From NCBI RefSeq assembly GCF_021442325.1, contig NZ_CP087879.1, forward strand, positions 1,736,001 to 1,800,000: a stretch of 64,000 nucleotides of DNA, in the 5' to 3' direction. Positions within the stretch are counted from its first letter, which is position 1. Every line of letters starts with the position of its first letter. Below the pieces are notes generated by a model. That model saw nothing but the letters and a program-made list of their open reading frames with translations. It did no database searches and was not told where the DNA came from. Positions 32,100 to 42,276 of this stretch are shown piece after piece. Origin of the DNA: Agromyces marinus. GTDB taxonomy: Bacteria; Actinomycetota; Actinomycetes; Actinomycetales; Microbacteriaceae. A program made the translations under genes and the position numbers.

Positions 32100-33113
32100 T
32101 CAGCCGACCGTGACGGCTTCGGCGGCGGACCCGCCGGCCCGCTCGCGCTCCTTGAGCACCTTCTGATCGTGCCGCTTGATCGCCGGTTCGCCCTCGCGGA
32201 GCTGCGAGTAGAGCGGCGCGGCGATGAACACCGTCGACCAGGTTCCCACGATGATGCCGATGAGCAGCGCGAGCGAGATGTCGCGCAACGTGTCGGCGCC
32301 GAGGACACCCGCACCGATGAAGAGGATCGCAGCGACCGGGAGCGCAGCCACCACGCTCGTGTTGATCGAACGCACGAGCGTCTGGTTCACGGCGAGGTTG
32401 ACCGCCTCCGGGAAGGTGCGCCTCGACTCCTCGCCCTCCTCGGAGGTGTTCTCGCGGATCTTGTCGAAGACCACGACGGTGTCGTAGAGCGAATAGCTGA
32501 GGATCGTGAGGATGCCGATCATCGCCGCGGGCGTCACCTCGAACCCGACGGCGGCATAGACGCCCGCCGTGACGATGAGGTCGCCGAGCAGCGACAGGAT
32601 CGCGGCGAGCGACATCTTCCAGGTCCTGAAGTACAGGGCCATCACGATGGCGGCGAGCAGGAGGAACACGAGCAGGCCGAGCAATGCCTGCCTGGTGACA
32701 TCCGCGCCCCAGGTCGCTCCGATGAAGGACGAGGTGACCTCGCTCTCGGGGACCCCGTACGCGTCGGCCAGGGCGGTCGTGAGCTCGCGCGACTCGGCCT
32801 GCTCCAGCTGATCGGTCTGGACCCGGACGCCGTCCTCGCCCACGATGGTCACGCGCGCGACGGCGTCGGGAGCGACCTCGGCCACGGCGTCGACGGCCGG
32901 CTGCTGGATCGCGTTCTCCACGCCCGAGATCTGGAACTGCGACCCGCCGCGGAACTCGATGCCGAAGTTGAACCCTCGGGCGAAGGGCATCAGCAGCGAC
33001 AGGATGATCAGCACGGCGGCGATCGTGTACCACTTGCGGCGGCCGCCGACGAAGTTGAACGAGCGCTTGCCCGTGTAGAGGTCGTTGCCGAACGTCGTCA
33101 GTCGGTTGGCCAT
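32100..33113 (-). CDS. secF: Protein translocase subunit SecF
   Basis: Works with SecD in the proton-driven late step of Sec export. The 337-aa protein has six predicted membrane helices and one outer domain between helices 1 and 2. Motifs include FNFGIEFRGGSQFQISGV near the first outer loop, RTWKMSLAAILSLLGDLIVT, ILSYSLYDTVVVFDKIREN (the D/R pair) and LVRSINTSVVAALPVAAILF. ATG 33113 shares a base with the secD stop (TGATG). Confidence 0.96.
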   Translation of the reverse strand: MANRLTTFGNDLYTGKRSFNFVGGRRKWYTIAAVLIILSLLMPFARGFNFGIEFRGGSQFQISGVENAIQQPAVDAVAEVAPDAVARVTIVGEDGVRVQTDQLEQAESRELTTALADAYGVPESEVTSSFIGATWGADVTRQALLGLLVFLLLAAIVMALYFRTWKMSLAAILSLLGDLIVTAGVYAAVGFEVTPAAMIGILTILSYSLYDTVVVFDKIRENTSEEGEESRRTFPEAVNLAVNQTLVRSINTSVVAALPVAAILFIGAGVLGADTLRDISLALLIGIIVGTWSTVFIAAPLYSQLREGEPAIKRHDQKVLKERERAGGSAAEAVTVG

Positions 33114-34849
33114 CAGGACTCCTTGCCTTCGCCGGCGCCCACGGTGGCTTCGGCCTGCGCTGCCTTGCGTTCCGCGATCGTCTGGCGCTTCTGCGCCTCA
33201 CGCGAGCTCGAGGCGATCTTCTTCGAGGACGCCGCGACGGGCTTGCGGAACTCCGCACGTCCGCGGTAGACGGCGCCCAGCGCCTGCGGGTCGAGGCCCG
33301 ACCAGGGGTGACCGCTGGAGTAGAAGCGCGTCTGCGCGAGCAGCTGCAGCATCGGGTGGGTGAAGAGGATCACGACGATGACGTCGATCACGGTCGTGAG
33401 ACCGAGCGTGAACGCGAAGCCCCGGACGCTGCCGACCGCGAGGATGAACAGCACCACCGCCGCGAGCAGGTTCATGCCCTTCGAGGACAGGATGGTGCGC
33501 AGTGCGCGCTTCCAGCCGGCCTCGACGGCCCCCACGAGCGCGCGTCCGTCGCGCAGTTCGTCGCGGACGCGTTCGAAGTAGACGATGAACGAGTCCGCGG
33601 TGAAGCCGATCGCGACGATCAGACCGGCGATGCCCGCGAGCGAGAGGCGGTAGCCCTCGCGCCACGACAGGATCGTGATCGTCAGGTAGGTGACGATGCC
33701 CACGATCACGAGCGACGCGATCGTCACCGATCCGAGCGCCCGGTATTGGAACAGCGTGTAGATGACCACGAGGATCAGGCCGATGAGGCCGGCGATGAGG
33801 CCGGACTGCAGCTGCGAGGTACCGAGCGTGGCCGAGATCGTCTCTGACGACTGCACCTCGAAGCTGATCGGCAGCGCGCCGAACTTGAGCTGGTCCGCGA
33901 GCGCCTTCGAGCTCTCCTGGTCGAACCCGCCGGAGATCTGGGGCCGGCCGTCGGTGATGACGGCGTTCATCTGCGGCGCGGAGAGCACCGCGCCGTCGAG
34001 GACGAAGGCGAACTGGTCGCGCGGTGTCTGGCCGTTCATCGCGAACAGCCGCTGGCTGACCTCGGAGAACGCCTCGGTGCCGCGGTCGTTGAAGACGATG
34101 TTCACGACCCACTGGCCGGTGACGCCGCCGGTCTGGGTCTGGACCATGCCGTTGGTCGCGTCGACGATGTCCTCGCCGCTGACCTCGACCGGCCCGAGCA
34201 GGTACTTGATCGTCCGGGAGCTGTCGCACGTGACGAGCGGCTCGTCGGACGGCGCGACGTTCGCCTCGGTGTCGTCGAGGGTGGAGCAGTCGAAGGTGTC
34301 GAACTCCTCCTGCAGCGCCGGGGTCACCCAGTTCGGATCGCTCGCGTCCGTCGGCTCGACCGTCGGCGTCGCAGCGGGCTCGTCGGCCTCGCCGTCGACG
34401 GGCTCGTCGCTCGGCGTGATCGCCTGGTTCGTCGCGGCGTCGGCCAGGAGGACCGGGCGCAGTTCGAGCTTCGCCGACGACTCGATGCGGTTGCGCGTCT
34501 GCTCGTCGAGCTCGCCCGGGATCGCGACGACGATGTTCTCACCGCCCTGCGTGTTGATCTCGGCCTCGGAGACGCCCGACGCGTCGACGCGCTGGCGGAT
34601 GATGGACACCGCCTGGGTGAGCTGCTCCTGGGTGACCGTCTCACCCTCCGCGAGCTGCGGCGCGAGGATGATCTGCGTGCCGCCCTCGAGGTCGAGGGCG
34701 AGCTTGGGAGTCCAGGATCCGTCACCCCAGATCACGCCTGCGGCGTTGATGCCGAACAGCGCGACGATGAGCACGCCGAGCCAGGTGAGGGATCGCACGG
34801 CCTTCCGGACGGGCGTCGGTCGCGAGGACCGCTTCGTTGGTGCAGCCAC
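33113..34849 (-). CDS. secD: Protein translocase subunit SecD
   Basis: Membrane subunit that pulls preproteins across after SecA. The 578-aa protein has one N-terminal helix (LTWLGVLIVALFGINAAGV), a large outer P1 region with LDLEGGTQIILAPQLAEGE, and five C-terminal helices including TADSFIVYFERVRDELRDG. An acidic/Ala insertion at about 150-215 lengthens the P1 domain. I choose GTG 34849 because GAGAAGG lies 11 nt upstream; the in-frame ATG at 34885 has no ribosome-binding site. The stop overlaps secF. Confidence 0.95.
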   Translation of the reverse strand: MAAPTKRSSRPTPVRKAVRSLTWLGVLIVALFGINAAGVIWGDGSWTPKLALDLEGGTQIILAPQLAEGETVTQEQLTQAVSIIRQRVDASGVSEAEINTQGGENIVVAIPGELDEQTRNRIESSAKLELRPVLLADAATNQAITPSDEPVDGEADEPAATPTVEPTDASDPNWVTPALQEEFDTFDCSTLDDTEANVAPSDEPLVTCDSSRTIKYLLGPVEVSGEDIVDATNGMVQTQTGGVTGQWVVNIVFNDRGTEAFSEVSQRLFAMNGQTPRDQFAFVLDGAVLSAPQMNAVITDGRPQISGGFDQESSKALADQLKFGALPISFEVQSSETISATLGTSQLQSGLIAGLIGLILVVIYTLFQYRALGSVTIASLVIVGIVTYLTITILSWREGYRLSLAGIAGLIVAIGFTADSFIVYFERVRDELRDGRALVGAVEAGWKRALRTILSSKGMNLLAAVVLFILAVGSVRGFAFTLGLTTVIDVIVVILFTHPMLQLLAQTRFYSSGHPWSGLDPQALGAVYRGRAEFRKPVAASSKKIASSSREAQKRQTIAERKAAQAEATVGAGEGKES

Positions 34850-34911
34850 GGATTGTGCCTTCTCTGCAGGGAGCCCGGGCGTCATCGCCCGGGCAGAGCG
34901 TGTGGGGGCTT

Positions 34912-35283
34912 CTAGTCGTCCGACTTCTTGGCGTCGGGCTTCTCGTCGCTCGGAACGTCGTCGACTCGCTCGCCGAACTCCGGCTCGCCCTCAGTCGTCT
35001 CGGCTGCGACCTCGTCGGAGACGACCGGGTCGACGACACGGGCGATCGTCTGGCGGTGCAGGCTGAGCACCGTGCCCGGGTTCGCCTCGAGCTCCACCTG
35101 GTTCTCGTCTTCGTCGATCGAGAGGATGGTGCCGTAGAGGCCGAAGTTCGTCATGACCTTCGCTCCGGGCACGACCTTCGACTGGAGGTCCCGCATCTCC
35201 GCCTGGCGCTTGCGCGAGTTGCGGAACATGAAGAAGATCAGCACCGCCAGGACGGCGAGCATGATGAGAGTCAGCGGATCCAT
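34912..35283 (-). CDS. yajC: Preprotein translocase subunit YajC
   Basis: Small accessory subunit of the SecDF complex. The 123-aa protein has one N-terminal membrane helix (LTLIMLAVLAVLIFFMFRNS) followed by RKRQAEMRDLQSKVVPGAKV, MTNFGLYGTILSIDEDENQV and the KOW-like LEANPGTVLSLHRQTIARVV. The C-terminal 35 residues are acidic and probably disordered. Its position ahead of secD is the normal order. Confidence 0.94.
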   Translation of the reverse strand: MDPLTLIMLAVLAVLIFFMFRNSRKRQAEMRDLQSKVVPGAKVMTNFGLYGTILSIDEDENQVELEANPGTVLSLHRQTIARVVDPVVSDEVAAETTEGEPEFGERVDDVPSDEKPDAKKSDD

Positions 35284-35353
35284 GAAATGGGAAACCTTCC
35301 GGTGTGCGCGCAGCGCACGAGATCAGGGGTGGGGTGGCCGGAGCCTCCAAGGA

Positions 35354-36391
35354 TTATAGGTCATCCAGCGGCAACGCCGCCGCGACCTCCTCGGACTCGC
35401 GGGTCAGGCCGAAGTGCCGCCATGCGGTCTGGGTCGCCATCCGCCCGCGGGGCGTCCGCGTGATCAGCCCGATGCGCACCAGGAACGGCTCGACGACCGC
35501 CTCGATCGTCTCGGCCTCTTCACCGACCGAAACGGCCAGGGTGTTCAGCCCGACCGGCCCGCCCCCGAACCTCGTGAGGATCGTCATCATGACCGCGCGG
35601 TCGAGCCGGTCGAGCCCCAACGGGTCGACGTCGTAGAGCTCGAGCGCCGCTCGGACCGCCTCGATGTCGGCGCGATCGGTGTGCACGAGTGCGTAGTCGC
35701 GGACGCGTCGCAGCAGGCGGTTCGCGATGCGCGGGGTGCCGCGGCAGCGACCCGCGATCTCGGCGATCGCCGGCCGGTCGATGTCGAGCCCGAGCATCAC
35801 CGCGGCGCGCCCGAGCACCTGCTCGAGCTCGCGCTCGTCGTAGAACTCGAGGTGGGCGGTGAACCCGAACCGGTCGCGCAGGGGGTTCGGCAGCAGCCCG
35901 GCGCGCGTCGTCGCGCCGACGAGCGTGAACGGGGCGAGGTCGAGCGGCACCGAGGTCGCCCCGGCGCCCTTGCCGACCATGATGTCGATCCGGAAGTCCT
36001 CCATCGCGAGGTACAGCATCTCCTCCGCGGAGCGGGCCATGCGGTGGATCTCGTCGATGAACAGCACCTCGCCCGGGACCAGCGACGAGAGGATGGCCGC
36101 CAGGTCGCCCGCGTGCTGGACCGCCGGGCCGCTCGACATGCGCAGCGGCCGACCGCCCTCGTGGGCGACGATCATCGCGAGCGTGGTCTTGCCGAGGCCG
36201 GGCGGGCCTGCGAGGAGGATGTGGTCCGGGGTCCGCTGCTGCATGGCGGCAGCCGCCAGCAGCAGCTGCAGCTGACCGCGCACCCGGGTCTGACCGACGA
36301 ACTCGTCGAGACTTCGGGGGCGGAGGGCGCCCTCGAACGCGAGCTCGGCCTCCGAGGCGAGTTCGGGATCGGTGAGGTCGCGCTCGCTCAT
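35354..36391 (-). CDS. ruvB: Holliday junction branch migration helicase RuvB
   Basis: Hexameric AAA+ motor that drives branch migration with RuvA. The 345-aa protein has [11 protein letters not shown] near 24-34, Walker [16 protein letters not shown] at 59-73, Walker [11 protein letters not shown] and [20 protein letters not shown] (sensor 1 and Arg finger). The C-terminal winged helix has [20 protein letters not shown] and [20 protein letters not shown]. The ATG 36391 overlaps ruvA by 4 nt. Confidence 0.98.
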   Translation of the reverse strand: MSERDLTDPELASEAELAFEGALRPRSLDEFVGQTRVRGQLQLLLAAAAMQQRTPDHILLAGPPGLGKTTLAMIVAHEGGRPLRMSSGPAVQHAGDLAAILSSLVPGEVLFIDEIHRMARSAEEMLYLAMEDFRIDIMVGKGAGATSVPLDLAPFTLVGATTRAGLLPNPLRDRFGFTAHLEFYDERELEQVLGRAAVMLGLDIDRPAIAEIAGRCRGTPRIANRLLRRVRDYALVHTDRADIEAVRAALELYDVDPLGLDRLDRAVMMTILTRFGGGPVGLNTLAVSVGEEAETIEAVVEPFLVRIGLITRTPRGRMATQTAWRHFGLTRESEEVAAALPLDDL

Positions 36392-37008
36392 CGGACGCGC
36401 GCCCCCTGCTGGGCGGGACCGAGCCGGGCGAGCGTGAGCCGCAGCAGCACCGGAACACTGGACGACGCAGCCTCGCCTGAGGCCTCGAGCGTCTGCGCGA
36501 TCGCCTCGCCCGCGAGCCTCTCGGACCACCCGAGCCCGGTCAACGCCGCGAGCACGTCGTCTGCGACGCCACCGGTCGCCACGCCCGCGCCCGGAGCGCT
36601 GGCGACGGGCGCGACCACCTTGCCCGCGAGCGACACCGTGATGAGCTTCGCCGTCTTCGGCCCGATGCCGCTCACACGCCGGAAGGCGGCGTCGTCGTCG
36701 GCCTCGACCGCACGCGCGACATCGGTGGGCGACATCGCGGAGAGCACGCCGAGTGCGGATTTCGGCCCCACGCCGGTCACCCCGATGAGCAGGGCGAAGA
36801 CCTCGAGCTCGTCGCGCGAGGCGAACCCGAACAGGGTCAGCGAGTCTTCACGCACGACCAGGTTCGTGTGCACGTGCACCTCGTCGCCCTCGCGGCACGC
36901 GAGCACGAACGCCGGCGTCGCGTTGACGAGGTAGCCGATGCCGGAGACCTCGACGACGAGGGAACTGCCGGAGGCGTTGAGCACGCGACCGCGGAGGGAG
37001 GAGATCAC
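36388..37008 (-). CDS. ruvA: Holliday junction branch migration protein RuvA
   Basis: Binds four-way junctions and loads RuvB. The 206-aa protein begins [20 protein letters not shown] with GIGYLV (OB fold). It then has helix-hairpin-helix repeats ([19 protein letters not shown] and [20 protein letters not shown]) and ends with the RuvB-binding domain ([20 protein letters not shown]). The GTG at 37008 overlaps ruvC by 4 nt. Confidence 0.97.
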   Translation of the reverse strand: MISSLRGRVLNASGSSLVVEVSGIGYLVNATPAFVLACREGDEVHVHTNLVVREDSLTLFGFASRDELEVFALLIGVTGVGPKSALGVLSAMSPTDVARAVEADDDAAFRRVSGIGPKTAKLITVSLAGKVVAPVASAPGAGVATGGVADDVLAALTGLGWSERLAGEAIAQTLEASGEAASSSVPVLLRLTLARLGPAQQGARVR

Positions 37009-37628
37009 TCCCTCACCCTACGGGCCGCCCCCGACACCGAAGCCGCACGTTCCGCGGCGAGCCATGCACGCTGCGCGGGCGTCATGCCCGCGGCATCCGC
37101 GCCGCGACCGGCCGCACCCGCGCCCGACGCGTCGGCGATCGCTGCCCCGGCCGCTCCCCCGGTCCGCCAGGCGTGGCAGATCGCGAGGGCGAGCGCGTCC
37201 GCGGCATCCGCCGGCTTCGGCACCACCTCGAGTCCGAGGATGCGGGCGACCATCGCTCCGACCTGCTTCTTGTCGGCGCGCCCGTAACCCGTGATCGCGG
37301 CCTTGACCTCGCTGGGGGTGTGCAGCGCGACGGGCAGCGCGCGCCGCGCGGCGATCAGCATCGCCACACCCGAGATCTGCGCGGTGCCCATGATCGTCGA
37401 GACGTCGCTGCGCGCGAACACCCGCTCGAGCGCGACCGCGTTCGGCCGGTGTTCCTCGAGGATCGCCTCCAGGCCGTCCGCGATGCGAGCCAGTCGCGAC
37501 GGCGTGTCGAGGTCGGCGGGCGAGCGCAGGACGACGACGTCGACGAGCTTCGCAGAGCGGTCGGATGCGACGTCGACGACGCCGACGCCGCAGCGGGTCA
37601 GCCCGGGGTCGATGCCGAGGACCCGCAC
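37005..37628 (-). CDS. ruvC: Holliday junction resolvase RuvC
   Basis: Metal-dependent endonuclease that resolves Holliday junctions. Catalytic carboxylates are Asp6 in [17 protein letters not shown], Glu in [13 protein letters not shown], and the paired Asp in [17 protein letters not shown]. At 207 aa it is about 30 residues longer than E. coli RuvC; the extra is a low-complexity Ala/Gly C-terminal tail ([20 protein letters not shown]). GTG 37628 stands 5 nt after the yebC stop. Confidence 0.96.
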   Translation of the reverse strand: MRVLGIDPGLTRCGVGVVDVASDRSAKLVDVVVLRSPADLDTPSRLARIADGLEAILEEHRPNAVALERVFARSDVSTIMGTAQISGVAMLIAARRALPVALHTPSEVKAAITGYGRADKKQVGAMVARILGLEVVPKPADAADALALAICHAWRTGGAAGAAIADASGAGAAGRGADAAGMTPAQRAWLAAERAASVSGAARRVRE

Positions 37629-37633
37629 GGCCG

Positions 37634-38395
37634 CTACTCCGAGTCCGCCTCGAGCTCGGCCTGCACCTCGGCGGTGAGGTCGAAGTTGCTGTAGACGTTC
37701 TGCACGTCGTCGCTGTCCTCCAGCGCGTCGATGAGGCGGAACACCTTCTTCGCCGTGTCGGCGTCGATCTCGACCTTGAGGTTCGGCACGAACTCGATGT
37801 CGGCGGACTCGTAGTCGAGCCCGGCCTCCTGCAGCGCCTTCCGGACCTCGACGAGCGCCGAGGCGTCGGTGACGACCTCGAAGCCCTGCGCGTGCGGTTC
37901 GACCTCTTCGGCTCCGGCCTCGAGGGCGGCCATCATGACGTCGTCCTCGGTCGTGCCGTCGCCCGTGACGACGATGACGCCCTTGCGCGTGAAGTTGTAG
38001 GCGACCGAACCCGGGTCGGCGAGCGTGCCGCCGTTGCGGCTGAGACCGGTGCGCACCTCGGCGGCCGCGCGGTTCTTGTTGTCGGTGAGCACCTCGATCA
38101 TGAGTGCGACGCCGTTCGGGCCGTACGCCTCGTAGGTGATGTTCTGGTACTCGACGGCCTCGCCGCCGATGCCCGCCCCGCGCTTGATCGCCCGGTCGAT
38201 GTTGTCGTTCGGGACGGAGGTCTTCTTGGCCTTCTGCACGGCGTCGTACAGCGTGGGGTTGCCGTTCAGGTCGGCGCCGCCGAGCTTGGCCGCGACCTCG
38301 ATGTTCTTGATGAGCTTGGCGAACGACTTCGCGCGCCGCGCGTCGATGACGGCCTTCTTGTGCTTGGTCGTCGCCCACTTGGAATGCCCGGACAT
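37634..38395 (-). CDS. yebC: YebC/PmpR family transcriptional regulator
   Basis: A 253-aa YebC protein, now linked in several bacteria to translation of proline-rich proteins as well as gene regulation. It begins [20 protein letters not shown] with [20 protein letters not shown] and contains [31 protein letters not shown] and [20 protein letters not shown]. The start at 38395 gives the canonical MSGHSKW N-terminus. yebC-ruvC-ruvA-ruvB is the common order. Confidence 0.96.
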   Translation of the reverse strand: MSGHSKWATTKHKKAVIDARRAKSFAKLIKNIEVAAKLGGADLNGNPTLYDAVQKAKKTSVPNDNIDRAIKRGAGIGGEAVEYQNITYEAYGPNGVALMIEVLTDNKNRAAAEVRTGLSRNGGTLADPGSVAYNFTRKGVIVVTGDGTTEDDVMMAALEAGAEEVEPHAQGFEVVTDASALVEVRKALQEAGLDYESADIEFVPNLKVEIDADTAKKVFRLIDALEDSDDVQNVYSNFDLTAEVQAELEADSE

Positions 38396-38456
38396 GCTGC
38401 TCCCGAATCGGTTCACCTCGGCGGGTGCGCCCGCCGACACGACATTCTAGAACAGC

Positions 38457-38483
38457 CCCGCCGACGGGCCGGGGACCGGCGGG
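38457..38483 (-). terminator. Possible terminator after the hemerythrin gene
   Basis: A 7-bp GC stem (38457-38463 with 38477-38483) and a 13-nt loop, 27 nt after the stop of the minus-strand hemerythrin gene and before yebC. Weak stem. Confidence 0.3.
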
Positions 38484-38509
38484 CCCGAGCGGATGCCGGG
38501 GCGCGCGGT

Positions 38510-39223
38510 TCACACGAGCGCCGGCATCCCCTCGGGGAACACCGCGTGCTGCCACGCGACGTACTTGCGACGCATGAGCAGCGCCCAGAGCAACCGGATC
38601 GGCGCGGGAAAGCTCCGCTTGAACCATGCGGCGCGTTCGGCCTCGGGCACCGCCTCGATCATGAGGCCGAGCTGGATCGGCATCTCCTCCTTGGGGAAGT
38701 CCTCGCGGCCGTGCTCGCCGAGCGCATCCCACTCGCGCTGGCTCATCACCTCGGCCGCGACCGGGACGATGTCCGACTCCTCGCGCCCGAGGTGCACGCC
38801 GAGCGTGTGCCCGATCTCGTCGAGTGCCGCGGCCAGGTTCGCCGCGGCATCCGTCGTCGCACCCTCGCGCCACTCGGCGGCCAGACCCGGCACCCGGTCG
38901 AGCATCGTCGCGATGCGGGCGTGCTGCTCGCGCATGAGTTCGACGGTGACCGCGCACGCGGGCCTGCGGGCCTCGATCGGGTCCCAGAGCAGGGCGTCCT
39001 CGCCCTCGTGGTGGACGTGCAGCCCGAGCGTGAGCAGTTCCACCGCCCCCGACACGGTCGCGGCGCGCTCGACGTCGCCGTCGTCGACGCCGCGGACGAT
39101 CGTCGGGAACTCGCGGAACCCCCACCGGAAGATCCGATGGACGAGGTAGATGTCCGAGACGTCGCAGCCCGGGGTCTCTCCCTCGGGCAGCGCGCCCGAC
39201 GTGCTCGGCAGTCGTGTGGTCAT
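38510..39223 (-). CDS. Hemerythrin-domain protein
   Basis: A 237-aa four-helix protein of the hemerythrin/HHE superfamily, which binds a di-iron centre for oxygen, NO or redox sensing. Candidate iron ligands are His in [16 protein letters not shown], the HHEGED cluster in [23 protein letters not shown], and [18 protein letters not shown]. The C-terminal part ([20 protein letters not shown]) may be amphipathic. The ATG at 39223 is used; another ATG 4 codons earlier is possible. It separates pdxT from yebC, which are often adjacent. The substrate or signal is unknown. Confidence 0.85.
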   Translation of the reverse strand: MTTRLPSTSGALPEGETPGCDVSDIYLVHRIFRWGFREFPTIVRGVDDGDVERAATVSGAVELLTLGLHVHHEGEDALLWDPIEARRPACAVTVELMREQHARIATMLDRVPGLAAEWREGATTDAAANLAAALDEIGHTLGVHLGREESDIVPVAAEVMSQREWDALGEHGREDFPKEEMPIQLGLMIEAVPEAERAAWFKRSFPAPIRLLWALLMRRKYVAWQHAVFPEGMPALV

Positions 39224-39280
39224 GACGCGAGGCAACCGCGCACGCGGCCACGCGGCATCCGTGCCAGCACTGAGGAATGC

Positions 39281-39916
39281 TCAGGCGATGCGGGCCCGGA
39301 CCTTCCCGAGGAAGTACTCGTGGAACCGGTGGTCCCCGAGGATCTCCGGGTGGAAGCTCGTTCCGATGAGGCCGTCCTGCTCGACCGCGACGACGCGCCC
39401 GTCGGCCAGCGCCGCGAGCGGTCTCGCACGCGGACCCACGGACTCGACGACGGGGCCGCGGATGAAGGCCGCTCGCACCGGGGGCTCCCCCAGCACGGGA
39501 ACGTCGAGGTCGACCTCGAACGACTGGTTCTGCGATCCGAACGCGTTGCGGCGCACGACGATGTCGAGGCCGCCGAAGGTCTGCTGCCCGTCGATCGCGT
39601 CGTGCAGCGTGTCGGCGAGCATGATCAGGCCCGCGCACGTCCCGTAGACGGGAAGCCCCTCCGCGATGCGGCGCCGCAGCGGGTCGGCGACGCCGAACGC
39701 GCGCGAGAGCTTGTCCATGACGGTCGACTCCCCGCCGGGGATCACGAGGCCGTCGATGGCGTCGACCTCCTCGGGTCGTCGCACGAGCACGATGCGCGCC
39801 CCGAGTCCGGCGAGCACGCGCGCGTGCTCACGGAAGTCGCCCTGCAGGGCGAGGACGCCGACGGTGGGCCCGGCAGCGTCGCTCGCCCCCAACGACTCGG
39901 TGCGGAGGGTCACCAT
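39281..39916 (-). CDS. pdxT: Pyridoxal 5'-phosphate synthase glutaminase subunit
   Basis: Glutaminase partner of PdxS; ammonia from glutamine is channelled to PLP synthesis. The 211-aa protein has [36 protein letters not shown] (oxyanion region), the nucleophile Cys in [27 protein letters not shown], and the His/Glu pair in [11 protein letters not shown]. The reading frame could start at ATG 39916 or GTG 39913 (GTGA overlap with pdxS); both give the same protein apart from one residue. Confidence 0.96.
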   Translation of the reverse strand: MVTLRTESLGASDAAGPTVGVLALQGDFREHARVLAGLGARIVLVRRPEEVDAIDGLVIPGGESTVMDKLSRAFGVADPLRRRIAEGLPVYGTCAGLIMLADTLHDAIDGQQTFGGLDIVVRRNAFGSQNQSFEVDLDVPVLGEPPVRAAFIRGPVVESVGPRARPLAALADGRVVAVEQDGLIGTSFHPEILGDHRFHEYFLGKVRARIA

Positions 39917-40800
39917 CCGCGCTCGGCGAGGCGGTGCGGCGCGGGCAGGTCGCCGACGTTGATGCCGACCATGGCCTCGCCGAGCCCGCGCGAGACCTCG
40001 GCGACGACCTTCGGGTCGTCGTGGAAGGTGGTGGCCTTGACGATCGCGGCCGCGCGCTGCTCGGGGTTGCCCGACTTGAAGATGCCCGATCCGACGAAGA
40101 CGCCGTCGGCTCCGAGCTGCATCATCATCGCGGCATCCGCCGGGGTGGCCACGCCGCCGGCCGTGAAGAGCACGACGGGGAGCTTGCCGGTCTCTGCGAC
40201 CTCGAGCACGAGGTCGTAGGGCGCCTGGAGTTCCTTCGCGGCGACGTAGAGCTCGTCGCGCGTCATCGACTTCAGCTGGTTGATCTCGGAGGTGATCTTG
40301 CGGATGTGCTTTGTCGCCTCGGAGACGTCGCCCGTGCCGGCCTCGCCCTTGGAGCGGATCATCGCGGCACCCTCGTTGATGCGACGCAGCGCCTCGCCGA
40401 GGTCGGTCGCACCGCAGACGAAGGGCGTCGTGAAGCCCCACTTGTCGATGTGGTTGACGTAGTCGGCCGGCGAGAGCACCTCGGACTCGTCGATGTAGTC
40501 GACCTCGAGCGCCTGGAGCACCTGGGCCTCGACGAAGTGGCCGATGCGGGCCTTGGCCATGACCGGGATCGAGACCTCGGCGATGATCGCCTCGATCAGG
40601 TCGGGGTCGCTCATGCGCGCGACGCCGCCCTGGGCGCGGATGTCGGCGGGGACGCGCTCGAGCGCCATGACGGCGACCGCGCCGGCGTCCTCGGCGATGC
40701 GGGCCTGCTCGGGCGTGACGACGTCCATGATGACGCCGCCCTTCAGCATTTCGGCGAGGCCGCGCTTGACGCGGCTGGAACCGATCTCGGCAGAGCTCAT
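39910..40800 (-). CDS. pdxS: Pyridoxal 5'-phosphate synthase lyase subunit
   Basis: Builds PLP from ribose 5-phosphate, glyceraldehyde 3-phosphate and PdxT-derived ammonia. The 296-aa TIM barrel is very conserved: [20 protein letters not shown] at the N-terminus with the first catalytic Lys, [40 protein letters not shown], and [20 protein letters not shown]. The second Lys lies in [20 protein letters not shown]. It is divergent from the pdxR-like gene with a 111-bp shared control region. Confidence 0.98.
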   Translation of the reverse strand: MSSAEIGSSRVKRGLAEMLKGGVIMDVVTPEQARIAEDAGAVAVMALERVPADIRAQGGVARMSDPDLIEAIIAEVSIPVMAKARIGHFVEAQVLQALEVDYIDESEVLSPADYVNHIDKWGFTTPFVCGATDLGEALRRINEGAAMIRSKGEAGTGDVSEATKHIRKITSEINQLKSMTRDELYVAAKELQAPYDLVLEVAETGKLPVVLFTAGGVATPADAAMMMQLGADGVFVGSGIFKSGNPEQRAAAIVKATTFHDDPKVVAEVSRGLGEAMVGINVGDLPAPHRLAERGW

Positions 40801-40846
40801 CGGGTGTTCCCTTCAACGGATGACGCGGTCTCGCGCAGCACGGCAA

Positions 40847-40884
40847 GTCAAGACGTTTGCTTGACCTAGGCCAAAAGATAGCAT
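40847..40884. promoter_or_regulatory. Divergent pdxS/pdxR control region: inverted repeat over a promoter
   Basis: GTCAAG (40847-40852) and CTTGAC (40860-40865) form an inverted repeat 7 bp apart. The right arm lies on a plus-strand promoter: -35 TTGCTT (40857-40862), 16-bp spacer, -10 TAGCAT (40879-40884), about 28 bp before the pdxR start codon. ACCTAG also occurs twice (40864 and 40893). An operator here would let PdxR control itself and pdxST. Confidence 0.5.
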
Positions 40885-40911
40885 GGTCCGGAACCTAGAC
40901 TCGTCCCTGCG

Positions 40912-42276
40912 ATGGAACATGACATGACCCTCCAGATCACCGGCCGATCGGCGTCCGACATCGCCGCAAGCGTGCGCGCGCTCATCGAGCGCGGCGCGCT
41001 CGGCCCCGGCGACCCGCTCCCCTCGGTGCGCGCGCTCGCCGACGACCTCGGCGTCAACCGCAACACGGCCGTCGCCGCCTACGGGCAACTCACCGCGGCG
41101 GGCATCGTCGTCACGAAGGGCCGGGGCGGCACCCACGTCGCCGACCGGGCCGCCGTCGCCCAGGAGGGGTTCGCCGCCGACAGCGTGCTCCGCGACGTCG
41201 CGACCGGGAACCCCGACCCCGACCGCATCCCGGACCCCGTCGCAGCGCTCGCCCGCATGGCCGGCCGGCCCGTGCTCTACGGCGAACCCGTGATCGACCC
41301 CGGACTCGAGCGGTGGGCCCGGGCGTGGATGTCCGAGGGACTCGCCCCCCGCGACATCCGCCTCACCATCACCAGCGGGGCCGGCGACGCCGTCGAACGG
41401 CTGCTCGCCCAGGCGCTCGTGCGCGACGACGCCGTCGCGCTCGAGGACCCGTGCTTCCTCACGAGCATCCACACGGTGCGCGTGGGCGGGTATCGGGCCG
41501 TCCCCGTCCCGGTCGACGACGAGGGCATGACCGTCGAGGGCCTCCGCACCGCGCTCGAACAGGGCGTGCGCGCAGTGGTGTGCACCCCGCGCGCGCAGAA
41601 CCCGACCGGCGCGAGCCTGACCGAGCAGCGCGCGGCCGAGCTGCGCGAGGTGCTCCGCGCACACCCCTACGTGCTCGTCATCGAGGACGACCACTTCTCG
41701 ATGCTCTCTCGCAGCCCGTTCCGCTCGATCATCGGCCCCGACCACCGGCGCTGGGCGCTCGTGCGTTCGGTGTCGAAGTTCCTCGGGCCCGACATGTGCC
41801 TGGCCGTCACCGCATCCGACCCCGACACGGCCGACCGGCTCGCGATGCGCCTCACGCCCGGCACGACCTGGGTGAGCCACCTCCTGCAGCGGCTCACGCT
41901 CGCGCTCGTGACCGACCCCGAGGTCGCGTCGCGCATCGAGGCCGCGGGCGCACACTACGCCGCCCGCAACGACGCGTTCGCCGCGCGCCTGACCGCGCTC
42001 GGCGTGCCGGCCGCAGCCGGCGACGGGCTCAACCTCTGGGTCGCGCTGCCCGTGCCCGCCCGCGACGTCTCGGAGCAGCTCATGCGACGCGGCTGGCTCG
42101 CCCGTGCCGGCGACGAGTTCGCGCTCGCCGACGCACCGGCCGCACGGCGACTGCGGCTCACCGTCCACGACCTCGCCGACGCCGACGCAGATCGGCTCGC
42201 GGCCGACATCGCGTCGGCCGTGCGCGCCGCGGGTGGACGGCTCGTCCCGGCCGGGAATGGCATGATCGACGGGTGA
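40912..42276 (+). CDS. pdxR: MocR-type GntR/aminotransferase-like regulator, PdxR-like
   Basis: A 454-aa fusion of a GntR winged helix (residues about 8-78: LIERGALGPGDPLPSVRALA, then NRNTAVAAYGQLTAAGIVVT) and a fold-type I aminotransferase-like domain. That domain binds PLP as a signal rather than for catalysis. PLP-site motifs are LTITSGAGDAVERLL, CTPRAQNPTGASLT, VLVIEDDHFSML and the Schiff-base Lys in VRSVSKFLGPDM. MocR proteins next to pdxST or pdxK/Y are PdxR/PtsJ regulators that respond to B6 status. Here it is divergent from pdxST and overlaps a pyridoxal kinase by 4 nt. The start may be ATG 40912 or 40924. Confidence 0.88.
   Translation: MEHDMTLQITGRSASDIAASVRALIERGALGPGDPLPSVRALADDLGVNRNTAVAAYGQLTAAGIVVTKGRGGTHVADRAAVAQEGFAADSVLRDVATGNPDPDRIPDPVAALARMAGRPVLYGEPVIDPGLERWARAWMSEGLAPRDIRLTITSGAGDAVERLLAQALVRDDAVALEDPCFLTSIHTVRVGGYRAVPVPVDDEGMTVEGLRTALEQGVRAVVCTPRAQNPTGASLTEQRAAELREVLRAHPYVLVIEDDHFSMLSRSPFRSIIGPDHRRWALVRSVSKFLGPDMCLAVTASDPDTADRLAMRLTPGTTWVSHLLQRLTLALVTDPEVASRIEAAGAHYAARNDAFAARLTALGVPAAAGDGLNLWVALPVPARDVSEQLMRRGWLARAGDEFALADAPAARRLRLTVHDLADADADRLAADIASAVRAAGGRLVPAGNGMIDG

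Noticed and set aside
34850-34885. Upstream ATG start for secD at 34885
   Set aside because: No Shine-Dalgarno precedes it, while GAGAAGG is correctly placed for the GTG at 34849.
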